From Brachynemurus nebulosus (Eukaryota > Arthropoda > Insecta > Neuroptera > Myrmeleontidae), in assembly GCA_035578155.1 (NCBI GenBank), contig JAPWDM010000012.1, forward strand, positions 11,910,501 to 11,974,500: a stretch of DNA of 64,000 nucleotides, given 5' to 3'. How positions within the stretch are numbered: the first letter of the stretch is position 1; each line of letters begins with the position of its first letter. The position numbers were made by a program, and so were the translations under genes. Under the pieces are notes generated by a model, which was given only the letters and a program-made list of their open reading frames with translations, was not told the DNA's origin and did not search any database. Shown in pieces: positions 36,175 through 45,650 of this stretch.

Positions 36175-37162
36175 TAGGGGAGAGGTGTGTCAGTAGTAAC
36201 AGAGGGTCAATTGTAACTTCAAAATTTGCGAGACAACTATCAATCCTATTGAAGAGTATTACATATCATAAAGTGGCTTCTAAAGTTGTGCTTTACTGAC
36301 AAAGCTTTCAGTTAATATCATTCCGTGGTTTTCTCTCAGCAGTATCAAATGTGTTTATATAAGCTAATCGTAAATTTTGAGTGCGTTAAAAATTTTTTGA
36401 TTTTTGAAGTAAATACCTCATCAATCGGAAGAAAAGTGATTTTATAGGAAACACAATCAATCAAATAATATTTTCAGATAGGTATAGCTTTGCTTTTTTA
36501 ATCCTAATTAATATTTTATGATTTTTTTTATAAAATGAAACAGCAGTGGAACAATTGTAACAAATTCAGTAGTGTCGATTGTAACATGTACAACTGACAA
36601 AAAATTTTAGTTGAACAAAATTAAACTTTATATTTTAGGTATGAATCGGAATAATAAAGGAGAAACAAAAATCTTCCATTAATGGGATTAAAAAAATTGC
36701 TTATAATATGCAAAACGAAAAACTAGGATAGAAACTATATTCAATGATGTATATGTATATGAACTCCGTTAAAAGAGTAATAGAAAGAGAAAAAATTCAG
36801 AGCTGTTGCCTGAGACTATGCTATTTGTCACCTTCCTTACTCAATATGTAAGGAAGATTTTTTAAAACTGGATTAATTATATAATAACTAACGTGTAAAT
36901 TCAACTAAATAATGAGTGTTACAATTGAACCTAAGCCCTGTAACAATTGATCCTCTGTTGGTGACGATTGTTACATTACACTTTGGCCCACATAAATGCA
37001 GTTATTTTAATTATTAGTCAACATAGAGTATTTTTGTGCAGCTCATTCAAAACCCGAAAAATGCCCGTATCTTGTACCAAAAATTTAATTCACTGTGACT
37101 AATAAATACAAGGTTACTAGCCTGTATATTTTTTTTGTTACTATTGACACACCTCTCCCCTA
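36175..37162. mobile_element. TAGGGGAGA-family element 3 (repeated motif GTCAATTGTAACA)
   Basis: The ends are TAGGGGAGAGGTGTGTCAGT and TATTGACACACCTCTCCCCTA (inverted). The motif GTCAATTGTAAC recurs as two units at the left end, two near 36545-36585 (GGAACAATTGTAACA, GTGTCGATTGTAACATG), several inverted/direct near 36908-36975, and one inverted at the right end. The motif resembles element 2, so the two are sister families. 988 bp including TA; non-coding. Confidence 0.9.
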
Positions 37163-37251
37163 TACTTTATCTACGACTAACATCAAATTACAATAAACGA
37201 TAAACATTTGGTACAAATCTACAAATACAATACATTAAAATTATGTATGAT

Positions 37252-37462
37252 CTATTTCACTTAAATTTACCCATGCTCTATCACTTATGAATTTAAATAA
37301 TTTTCGTTTTCTTGGTTTTATTTTTTTCATTATTGCACCTACGTAAATTTTAAATTTGCAGTTTGTTTTTTGAAAAGAAGCCAAAATTGATTTGTCTTGA
37401 ATATAAGAATTATTTAATTTTTTAACTTTGACTCATGGTCAATTGTATTTGAAACAGGGTAT
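37252..37462 (+). repeat. Dispersed ~213-bp repeat, copy 2
   Basis: Same order of blocks as 35725-35937, ending TGGTCAATTGTATTTGAAAC + AGGGTATA. It diverges by scattered changes. Confidence 0.85.
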
Positions 37463-37903
37463 AGTATTTGAAATTTATTAAAAACAAACGTAAACATTCA
37501 ATTGCTAGGTAAAATTTTTGTACTGATTTTAATATAATTTTTATATCACTTTATAAGCTGTATAAAATAATATAATATAAGAATTAATAAAAGTTTAGTA
37601 AGCTTTCGTATTTTAAGTATACATGCATGTAAAGAGGCACTTTTTGTACAGCTGGATATATGGCTGTATGTAAAAAGTAGCTTACTTAGATAGTATTTTT
37701 AAACAAGCAATTGCATGGTAGTCGTAGATAAAATAGTTTATGTCAACAAGTTAACTTTGAATATATTTGATATCAATTAAATGTGCATTAAATATGATTT
37801 CGACTGTTTTAATCTTAAAATTTATTTTTATTTACTTTGGTTTCCATAGACTTATTGAATTTTAATAGGCTGACCAGGACAGAAATTAACTGATAGGTAA
37901 TAA
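37463..37903. other. Unassigned intronic sequence
   Basis: Nothing recognised. Confidence 0.45.
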
Positions 37904-37969
37904 TTAAAATTCACATAGTGTTTGAAAAATTATCAAAACTGGATCGGCTGGGACTCGAACCCGGATCCC
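37904..37969 (-). pseudogene. Inverted tRNA-Thr-like 3' half
   Basis: On the - strand GATCCGGGTTCGAGTCCCAG leads to CCGATCCAGTTTTGATAATT, the 3' half and trailer of the tRNA-like unit. It faces the complete copy at 38039-38110, giving an inverted repeat of about 59 bp separated by about 113 bases. Confidence 0.85.
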
Positions 37970-37989
37970 GGCAACTGCGTCTCGCATCA

Positions 37990-38312
37990 AAAAGAGGTGC
38001 GTGATTGATTGTCGGAATTGGAGTGGCACTCGAACGAACGGTCGGTGGCCTAATTGGTAAGGCGCTTGGCTAGTAACCAAGAGATCCGCGTTCGAGTCCC
38101 AGCCGATCCAGTTTTGATAATTTTTCAAACACTATGTGAATTTTAATTAACATAATGAATTGGCCATTTGCCAAAGTACATCGAGTGTTCAAGTATCAGC
38201 CAAAGCTGGACATTAAGTGAACATATGAATATTGGTGTGTGTTTGAAATACGGACAAAAGTCCGCCATACATCAATAATGTTTCACAGGCACTCGATAAC
38301 ATTTGAAATTAA
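37990..38312 (+). repeat. tRNA-Thr-like repeat unit (single copy)
   Basis: It begins CTCGCATCAAAAAGAGGTGC, contains the tRNA-like segment, then GAATTGGCCATTTGCCAAAG and ends GTTTCACAGGCACTCGATAA + CATTTGAAATTAAAA. Same family as 34735 and 47985. Confidence 0.9.
38039..38110 (+). tRNA. tRNA-Thr(AGT)-like, repeat-borne, T stem damaged
   Basis: Acceptor CGGTCGG/CCGATCC has one mismatch and one G-T pair. The D arm GCCT/AGGC and the anticodon arm CTTGG-CTAGTAA-CCAAG (AGT) are intact. The T stem CCGCG/CCCAG has two mismatches. Probably not functional. Confidence 0.55.
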
Positions 38313-39386
38313 AAAAAAAATGATAGGTAATAGTAATGAAAGTAGCGTGATTTTTATCAAAAGAAAAAAAAATATTAAAATAAATTTTAAAATTAAAACA
38401 ATCGGTTTATGTATATGAACCATTAATCTGAAATCTGATAACATTTCGCAATGTCGGATTATATGAAACCATTTATATATAACTGGCAAAATCGCATTTT
38501 AGCACTGGAAAAATCGCCAGTGATTGCTGAAATATTTCTATAGGTTTTACACAAAAGTTTGACTGTCCGATCATTTTTTAAATGATCGAGTTTATTTACG
38601 TTTGAATATCTATATATATTTAATTATTTTATTTAATAAATTTATACAAATGTGGCGGTTCGTTTACTAATTTAATTACACACTGCACTACCATACTACT
38701 GTACCCCTGCCCCCTGTACCTCGGCCCCCGCTGGCGCTTCCCATATTATGTATATGGTTTTCAATTTAAATTGCGGTTCATAATAACACAATAACATAAC
38801 AATAATATACTTAAATGTAATTGTTGTTTTTGATACAAATTTGCATAGAATGTAATAAATTAAATAGAAATAAAGAATATAATTAATAATTAGCAATAAA
38901 TAAATGTAAATTATTATTTGTTTTAATCTTTTTTTCATGTGAACAAATTTTAATAATTTTATTAAATGCAAAATTTATTTAATTTTTTTATTTATTCAGC
39001 ATACTACAGTAGGCTGTGGAATTATTTAGTTTTGAATAATTTTTGTCATTAATTGTTTTTGTTGTATTGTCAATTTGTTTAAACATTAGTTGGAACATGT
39101 GTAGTTATTAATTAAGCATGTACCTGTTTTACATGTATAAGTAACGTATGCTAATATATAGCTCTGTCTTTGTCATGATTAATTGCTTAATTACCTTCGT
39201 ACGAATGTGAATAATTATCGACGCGAGTCTTGCAAACTTTAAAGTTAATGTTTTCGAAGGTTTTGGAAGGAATTTATTGGGACGAGAAAATTTTGATAAT
39301 ATTATTGCCGGTAAAATTCCTACAGACGTTGCATTTGTACAGTCTGAAAATTTTTTTATGATCAACTATGATTTGATAAGCTTAAG
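38313..39386. other. Unassigned intronic sequence
   Basis: Nothing firm. There is a GC-rich patch (CCCCTGCCCCCTGTACCTCG) near 38704 and a 9-bp palindrome CGATCATTT/AAATGATCG near 38569. Confidence 0.45.
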
Positions 39387-39567
39387 CAGTGGTTCTCAAA
39401 CCTTTTGGTCTGCGACTCCCTTTTGTATTTAAAAATTTCAAAGGACCCCTAAAATATGAAGAAGTCGAGAGGAAACGTTTAAAAAATGGGTAGGTATATG
39501 ATCTGTAATCAATCGTTTCTGCGATCCCCCCTGAGGGTTGCATCCCCCCCCAGTTTGAGAATCATTG
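39387..39567. mobile_element. hAT-type MITE (CAGTGGTTCTCAAAC ends)
   Basis: CAGTGGTTCTCAAACC and GTTTGAGAATCATTG are inverted ends of the form very common in animal hAT elements. The interior has GCGACTCCC and GCGATCCCCCCTGAGGG blocks. The flanking octamers (AGCTTAAG, AGTTAGCG) match poorly, so the insertion is old. 181 bp. Confidence 0.75.
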
Positions 39568-39597
39568 AGTTAGCGAACAGTGCCTATTAGAAGATAC

Positions 39598-39727
39598 GTT
39601 TTAAAGAATTTCCGAATTGGAAATTCAGCTATTACAGCCACTGTCATGGCACGACTTAAGCCCGAGACTATGATAGAAATTTGTTTCGAGGACCCTATAA
39701 GTCGAGAATGACATTCACTATTATACA

Positions 39728-39812
<85 letters not shown>

Positions 39813-40400
39813 GTATATACTGTGTGAGTTTTTCGAGAGTTGCCATTTTAATTACAGCCAAACCGTTGATTTAATCGAAAAATTAATCAAATAAGAGTTG
39901 TAGATATCGACGGGGGCAGCCGATTGCTATAGTCAGGAGCTTTATAGCTTTTATGGTTTTCGAGCTATGATATAATATATAGATTTTTAAATAGGACTAT
40001 ATATTAATTTTTCGATAAAACTGATCTAATGCATTAATTAACAACATAAATGACCAAAAAAATTTTTTTTACCCAAATTTAATTTTTTAATTTTTCCTTA
40101 ATTTGTCAGTTTTGCGGTAAAAATATGCATATGGCATTAAAGCTACTTCAACCGATAGTGCTTTTCTTGGTTACATTTCCATTACATCCAAGAAGAGAAC
40201 CTTTTCCGGTACCATTTCTATCATAAAAATTTGGTTGTAATAGAAACGGCAACTCTCAAAATACTCACATGGTACAAGAGGAAAAAAATTAACAAAAAAG
40301 CGTTTTTAAATCATTATTCTATGTAACCTGGTTTCCAAGCAAAAAACTAGTTTTTGTAAGCGGAATTTTACTATGTTATGCAGGATGCTGCGACAGGGAT
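39598..40400 (+). mobile_element. HINE/DINE-1-like helentron derivative, with nested insertion
   Basis: GAAATTCAGCTATTACAGCC, ATAGAAATTTGTTTCGAGG and a (TA)n tract (39725-39810) are followed, after the inserted segment 39821-40271, by the shared 3' body and the end TATGCAGGATGCTGCGACAG. Confidence 0.78.
39821..40271. mobile_element. Element with ~42-bp TIRs nested in the HINE microsatellite
   Basis: TGTGTGAGTTTTTCGAGAGT + TGCCATTTTAATTACAGCCA on the left is inverted on the right as TTGTAATAGAAACGGCAACT + CTCAAAATACTCACAT. The segment is absent from the HINE copies at 10009 and 44516. No clear TSD. Non-coding, 451 bp, class unknown. Confidence 0.7.
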
Positions 40401-40851
40401 ATTTGATATATTATTTGATTGTATATTTAAATAAATGGAATTAGGTTTATAACTTAATCATAAACTTGTGAGCGTTATGAATTGCTAAAACAAGCATTTA
40501 CATATATATATCCAGTTAGATAATAGCTAACAGATATAGTTAATTGATGCTAAACACAATAAAACGATGCAAACTATTTTAATTACACTCTTAAGCTATT
40601 TTCACTTAATTAACTCGATGACAATGTTCAGTGTGGAAATAGTTTCATTTCAATTCAATTGGTTGTTTATATGTACTTATTTACAAATAATATGAAGGAA
40701 GCTGGGGAAAAACTTGATAACTGGAAAAGGAATTACGGATATTGTGAAATTTTTCGAGAAGAACTTTAAAGCTAAAAAATTTCTACAACAAAAAGCATTT
40801 ACTAAAAGAATTTCAAAAATTATACCAACTAGAATGGGCTAGACTAATATA
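40401..40851. other. Unassigned intronic sequence
   Basis: Nothing recognised. Confidence 0.45.
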
Positions 40852-41345
40852 CAGCGAAACCTATTTTTATGCGGTGGATAGGGGCCGGATAAAAAAATTT
40901 CACAAAAAAATAATCAAAAGCTTCGTAAATAGCTATAAAAAGTATAGTTCAGTACAGATTTCGGCTAATTCCCAAATTACGTGCCAACGAAAAAATAAAG
41001 TTGTCAAATGTTTTATTTTTTTTTTTTGATTGATTTAAGTATTAAAACAAATAAAAATAACGATAAAAGTTTATGTACAGATTTAATTTTCATTAAAAAA
41101 TGTTTAAAAACTTAATTTTTTATTTATAAGAAATTTAGGTTATGTTAGTATGATTTTATTACTCCTCTTAGAAATTATATTATTTAGTAATAAATAAATA
41201 TGATAATTAAATTAAATTGTTTGTTTTTCTTTCTAGCATTTGCGTTTGCCCAAATTTAAAAAAAAGAAACGAAAATGGGTTATCTACTTACTAAACGCAA
41301 TGCTTAATATATTAAATTTTAATACTTTTTAACGGAAATTAAACG
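40852..41345 (+). mobile_element. pogo-like MITE (TTATGCGGTGGA family), right end lost
   Basis: TA then CAGCGAAACCTATTTTTATG + CGGTGGATAGGGGCCGGAT, and later AGCTATAAAAAGTATAGTTC, match the element at 50206. The closing CGCATAAAAAAGGTTTAGCTG is absent. Confidence 0.65.
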
Positions 41346-41840
41346 TGTCCCCCAATTTTTATCTACTTTTTTACCTGTTTTACTTGCAAATCAATCAAGA
41401 AAATCAGAAAAAGCTACAAAATTTCGTTGACACTTAATTTAGGAAATTGCCCAGATTTCCAAATAATAACTCTTTGCAATGGATCGAAACCGCATTTTAT
41501 CGAAATTAATGTCGAAAATTCATACGCAGTTAGATCGATCATTATAACTTAACTCCTTAAGAGACTTACCTTTTGAATGATGTCCGAATATGACGGAATT
41601 TAACCGACTTCAAAACCGAGGAGATTCTCAATTCCTCCCGTATGCTTTTTTTATGTAGGTATAGCAATTTCTCACCCATTTCTGGACCAATTTGCAGCAT
41701 TATTTTTTTGGTTAGTATATAAAGCTCTCCAGATGGTCCCATAAAAAATTTTTGAGACATTGGTTGAGTAATTTTTTAACCATCTGCAATAATTTGAATA
41801 ATTATGGCAATTTTAAAATTTGTATGTATAATTGTATATT
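41346..41840. other. Unassigned intronic sequence
   Basis: Nothing recognised. Confidence 0.45.
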
Positions 41841-41956
41841 GTGCAATAGGTGCGGGAAATTGTCGATTGCCCACGAAAGCGAAGTTGAGCGCATGAACGT
41901 AGTGAGTGCGCTCATTCGCTTGAGTGGGGCAATCGACAATCCCGCACGAGTTGCAC
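41841..41956. repeat. GC-rich inverted repeat (cruciform-like)
   Basis: GTGCAATAGGTGCGGGAAAT + TGTCGATTGCCC pairs with GGGCAATCGACAATCCCGCA + CGAGTTGCAC, and inner segments AGCGAA/TTCGCT and GAGCGC/GCGCTC also pair around ATGAACGTAGTGA. The GC content is conspicuous. Confidence 0.8.
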
Positions 41957-42194
41957 TTACTATTTTTTATTACGAATTTCACATACTTTTTTCTATTATT
42001 ATCACTATTTTTGACATTTTTATTACTTTTTAAAATAATATTTTTAAGTGTTCGTCTTTTTTTTCTGAATTAATTATCGTTTAAATTATTTTATTGGTGG
42101 TTTCCATAGAAATAATTATGAAATATTTATTAAATGAAAAATTAAGAGGCGGCTTTACGTGTTTCGATTAAATTTTGCGTGTTTTATTGTCAAT

Positions 42195-42306
42195 TTGCGT
42201 GTGGAAAGTTACCTTCCACACGCAAAAATGTATGCGGGAAGAGTACAGTGGGCAAACAGCTATTTTGCGTACAGAAATGTGTGCGCCAAGTTAGTACTTC
42301 TCCCGC
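42195..42306. repeat. Hairpin TTGCGTGTGGAA plus TGCGGGA inverted pair
   Basis: TTGCGTGTGGAA (42195-42206) and TTCCACACGCAA (42214-42225) form perfect 12-bp arms with a 7-base loop. TGCGGGAAGAGTAC near 42232 pairs with GTACTTCTCCCGCA near 42291. The shared TGCGGGA suggests 41841-42306 could be one decayed element. Confidence 0.65.
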
Positions 42307-42658
42307 ATGAGTAATAAAAAGTTATTTACTTTAAAAACTATGGTAATATATCTTTAATTTACTCGTAGGTTGATCCAGTTATTATCCTAAAAATAATTTT
42401 TATCAGTACCAGGTTTTTGAAATTTTTTGATGATTTGAAAAATTGGTTGATTTTCATTGATTTTTTATTTTCCTAGTAATAACTACTTTAAACACTATTT
42501 ATGTTCCAAATTTCAAAGCAAAGTCAGTGAGTGCCCAAAATTATGATTTTTGGACACTGGTATTTTGAAAACTATTCCACCAAACGTATGGAATTTGTAA
42601 TTTTAGAAGAGAATATGTAAAGACAAAATAAAAAATTGTAGTAGGGTGGGCTGATAAG

Positions 42659-42911
42659 CAGGGCCAGCTTAGCCAATTTTTAAAATAGGGCGGAAAAACG
42701 AGTAATTAACGCCTTTTTTTTTAAGCTCGTCACTTATTTTTTTTTAAGAGAAAGTTTGTAAAAAAGGTAGGAAAAGGCGCGTTAAATTTTTAAAACAGGG
42801 CAGAAAAATTTGTGATTGAGGTTTTTTTTAAAGTTTCCTTTTTTCAAATAAAAGGTAGGGGCGGCATTTTTCCAGATTCCTAGGAGCGGACTCAGGGTTA
42901 ATCCGGCCCTG
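42659..42911 (-). mobile_element. CAGGGCCGG hAT-type MITE, 8-bp TSD CTGATAAG
   Basis: CAGGGCCAGC ... GCCGGCCCTG-like ends (right end CCGGCCCTG) are flanked by CTGATAAG (42651-42658, 42912-42919). The interior is the inverse of 43198-43479 (CTAGGAGCGGACTCAGGGTT). 253 bp. Confidence 0.95.
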
Positions 42912-42943
42912 CTGATAAGCATTGTCACTAAATGGTATAAAAT

Positions 42944-43189
42944 AAAAGCTTTTTTAAAAAACCGACTTCATAAAGTATAAAATACCTAATTAATAGTACG
43001 TATTTTGAAGTCAGGCGTAAGAGCGTAGTATAAAAATGTGAATCCACGAGAATTTAATAGGTAATTTTACAAGCACATCCGATCGCATTTTTTTATACCA
43101 TGCCTCGCCTGACTTCCAAATACGTGCTATTAATTATAATTTTTTACTTTTTGAAGTCGGTTTTTTAAAAAAAGCTTTTATTTTTATCA
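42944..43189. repeat. Fold-back element, ~80-bp arms
   Basis: AAAAGCTTTTTTAAAAAACC + GACTTCA and GTACGTATTTTGAAGTCAGG + CG on the left pair with CGCCTGACTTCCAAATACGT and TGAAGTCGGTTTTTTAAAAA on the right. It lies between two hAT MITEs of one family. Confidence 0.85.
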
Positions 43190-43197
43190 GGGCCGGA

Positions 43198-43479
43198 TTA
43201 ACCCTGAGTCCGCTCCTAGGCACCTTGAAAAATGCCGCCCCTACCTTTTATTTGAAAAAAAGGAAATTTAAAAAAAAAAAGGCAATCACAAATTTTTCTG
43301 CCCTGTTTTAAAAATTTTCCGCCCCTTTTCCTACCTTTTTTACAAACTTAATTCCTACCTTTTTTACAAAAAAATGTTCATTACTCATTTCTCCGCCCTA
43401 TTTTAAAAATTTACCGCCCCTAAAAATCTCCCGCCCCTAGGCCATGGCCTAGGGTGGCCTATTGGCTAAGCTGGCCCTG
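43198..43479 (+). mobile_element. CAGGGCCGG hAT-type MITE, 8-bp TSD ATTTTTAT
   Basis: CAGGGCCGGATTAACCCTGA ... GGCTAAGCTGGCCCTG is flanked by ATTTTTAT on both sides (43190-43197, 43480-43487). It contains CCGCTCCTAGGCACCTTGAA and AGGCCATGGCCTAGGGTGGC. Second and third copies are at 42659 and 27915. 282 bp. Confidence 0.95.
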
Positions 43480-43487
43480 ATTTTTAT

Positions 43488-44059
43488 AGTATATTTATTG
43501 TATTAGTCTGACAGCAAAGTGTGATGAAATGGAAGACTATATTAACTTGTCAAGTTTTCCTCCGGTACCCTTTATATTACATACATTTATTACGTGGTAT
43601 TACACACATTACATAATATACTTATTCGTATTATAAGGTACTTATATTACATATATTGTGTGTATTTGTAAGTTGCGGTTCAAGTTTTTAATGGCTTCCA
43701 TACATGCATACATACTTGTAAATTGATATGATAATTGCAAAATAATTGTTTTAAGTGGGTTTTGAAATTTACCTAAAATTGTACCTAAATGCGGTGATAC
43801 CAACATCAACAGTCAGAGAAATCAATGGCGTATAACATTGAGAAGATTCGAGTATTCAATCAAATAAATAGGAACTAGAAAAATTTGTTATAGCAATATT
43901 ATTAGTATGTTGCGGAATATATTAAAAAAATCGATCCAGAGCGAACCGGACTCACACAATTAGGGTTCAAATTGGGAGGAGGTCACATTCTTTTGGGTTC
44001 CACAAAAAACTGTAGGTAACTAAGTTTCCATCAAAAGAACGACTTTGAGAACCAATAAT
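43488..44059. other. Unassigned intronic sequence
   Basis: Nothing recognised. Confidence 0.45.
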
Positions 44060-44440
44060 GTTCTTTCAGATTCATCCGTCAGATTCTGTAGTCTTATTAA
44101 CGGTCTTTAAGGTAATGAAAAATGGTAACGTCACTAAATTAAAAAATTTTCTTTGTTTCATTTAAAAAAAAAAAATGATTGAATTAAAGTAATTTGGATG
44201 TGAACTTTTCATTTTTGCTATGAAAATGACAAAATTCCTTTTAGAAATAGGACTGATCCGAAAAGAGTTATTTTTTTTAGTGATTCTACGTACCTAATAA
44301 AAACTCGAAAACCTGCATTTCGTTACCAATTGCCTCATTCTGTTGTTTTATTTACGATTTCGAAATCATTGAACATTTTAGTAAACTTGGTGTCATCAGA
44401 CAAACCGTGATAAAATTTAAATTGGAGTCATGACCCCATG
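44060..44440 (-). repeat. Diverged unit of the 306-bp repeat
   Basis: ACTTTTCATTTTTGCTATGA + AAATGACAAAATTCCTTTTA is the inverse of the block around 240-290. Surrounding order is maintained but diverged. Confidence 0.65.
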
Positions 44441-44515
44441 GCCACCCCCTATATCACTTAGACGACTTTAAACTTTTTTTATTTATCCAAATTTCCTTGT
44501 GATAACTGAAATACG

Positions 44516-44839
44516 CCTGTTGCAGCATCCTGCATAACATAGCGAATTGCCGTTTATAAAAATTAGTTTTTCTCGGAAACTAGTTGACATAGAATAATAG
44601 TTTAAAGGCCTTCTTTATATAATTTTTTCTCCTCTTTTAAATGGTGTAAAAAATTTTCGCAAAAATTTTTGAATAAGTGGAAATTTTGGCAAAAACTAAT
44701 TTTTTGCAAGAACAAAAACCATGTTTCTGGCATCCGACGTGTCTGGCTGAAGAACTCATCCAACGGTTTGGGACTGCCAACATTTTCACCAAATTTCGTA
44801 AACCTAGGACATTTCGTTCGAGAGTTATCGTGCGGACAC

Positions 44840-44925
<86 letters not shown>

Positions 44926-45048
44926 TTTAGTGAACATTATTTTTGGTTTCTAGGGACCTGAAAACAAATTTCTGCCATAGTCCCGGGCTCAAGTCGCGTC
45001 ATAACAGTGGCTGTAATATAGCTGAATTCCATTCTGGAAATTCGCTAA
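44516..45048 (-). mobile_element. HINE/DINE-1-like helentron derivative, inverted
   Basis: Read on the - strand it opens AGCGAATTTCCAGAATGGAA, passes GGCAGAAATTTGTTTTCAGG and a (TA)n tract (44842-44922), and ends with the GCAGGATGCTGC stem-loop at 44521-44532. It lies about 230 bp upstream of the dac exon. The YIYIYI reading frames are the microsatellite. Confidence 0.82.
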
Positions 45049-45277
45049 AAGGCATAAATTGGTCCCACTGTTGAACCATTAGTAAATATGTTGTCTATTA
45101 TATGGACTGCTCTTTCCAAAATATTTTTTAAGTTTGTAGCAACTTTTTGCTCTCAGAATTCTTAAATCTACTAAATATCACTTTTTATGGTGCTAAGGGC
45201 TAAGAGTCAGGAACAGAGCTATAAGAACTGGAACTTAAAATCAGTGTCAAAAAAACTAATATTTGGATTTGTTTCAG

Positions 45278-45361
45278 CTGAACTGAAAATGGACGTGCTT
45301 CGAGAGCGTGAAGTAAAAGATAGTTTAGAACGACAATTAGCCGATGAACAGAAAGTTCGAG
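45278..45361 (+). CDS. dac: Dachshund internal exon (C-terminal coiled-coil, Dachbox-C/DD2), partial gene
   Basis: Dachshund is a nuclear transcriptional cofactor of the retinal-determination network; its C-terminal coiled-coil region mediates protein-protein contacts. Read in frame, the exon gives 27 complete codons beginning ELKMDVLREREVKDSLERQL and continuing ADEQKVR. This matches the charged helix that I know from vertebrate DACH1 (ELKMD-LRERE---LE-QL--EQK-R). It is preceded by a pyrimidine-rich acceptor ending TTTCAG (45272-45277) and followed by a consensus donor GTAAGT (45362-45367). Both introns are phase 1: two bases (CT) of a split codon, Ala if the previous exon ends in G, open the exon, and a single G closes it. 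The 84-base length keeps frame, so skipping would delete 28 residues. Neighbouring exons (the ...LLTNIQGLLK part upstream, the ...QKRLKKEKK part downstream) were not found, so this is one small exon between very long introns. Identity rests on motif recall, not a search; confidence is high because splice sites, phase and protein agree. Confidence 0.9.
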
Positions 45362-45399
45362 GTAAGTGACTTTCAAAATTTAAAAAAATATTTTCACTA

Positions 45400-45527
45400 G
45401 TAATTTTTCTTACAGTAATATTTCTACAACTGTCCCAAAAATAAATTTTAAATTTTTTAAAAAGAAATTTTTCAATTCTAATTTTTCTTACAGTAATATT
45501 TCTACGACTGTCCCAAAAAATAAAAAA
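45400..45527 (+). repeat. Two-copy direct repeat with acceptor-like TTTCTTACAG
   Basis: TAATTTTTCTTACAGTAATA + TTTCTAC(A/G)ACTGTCCC occurs twice, about 79 bases apart, just after the dac donor. Each copy contains a pyrimidine-rich stretch ending CAG. Confidence 0.8.
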
Positions 45528-45650
45528 TACTATTTATCTTTTTTTTTTTGTTTTTCAAACTACACCCTAATTAGGAATACACAAAAAAAGCCGGATTGTT
45601 TAAAATATATGTACAATACAAATGATATAATCGATATTTATTTTAATAAG

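Noticed and set aside
38569..38590. Short palindrome CGATCATTT/AAATGATCG as an operator
   Set aside because: Nine-base arms in AT-rich intron are not remarkable and nothing adjoins it.
44602..44961. Open frames with YIYIYI tails on both strands
   Set aside because: They are produced by the (TA)n microsatellite of the HINE-like element.
45187..45369. Taking the 60-codon open frame as the gene
   Set aside because: Only 45278-45361 resembles Dachshund; the upstream residues are intronic and the TTTCAG acceptor and GTAAGT donor define the exon.
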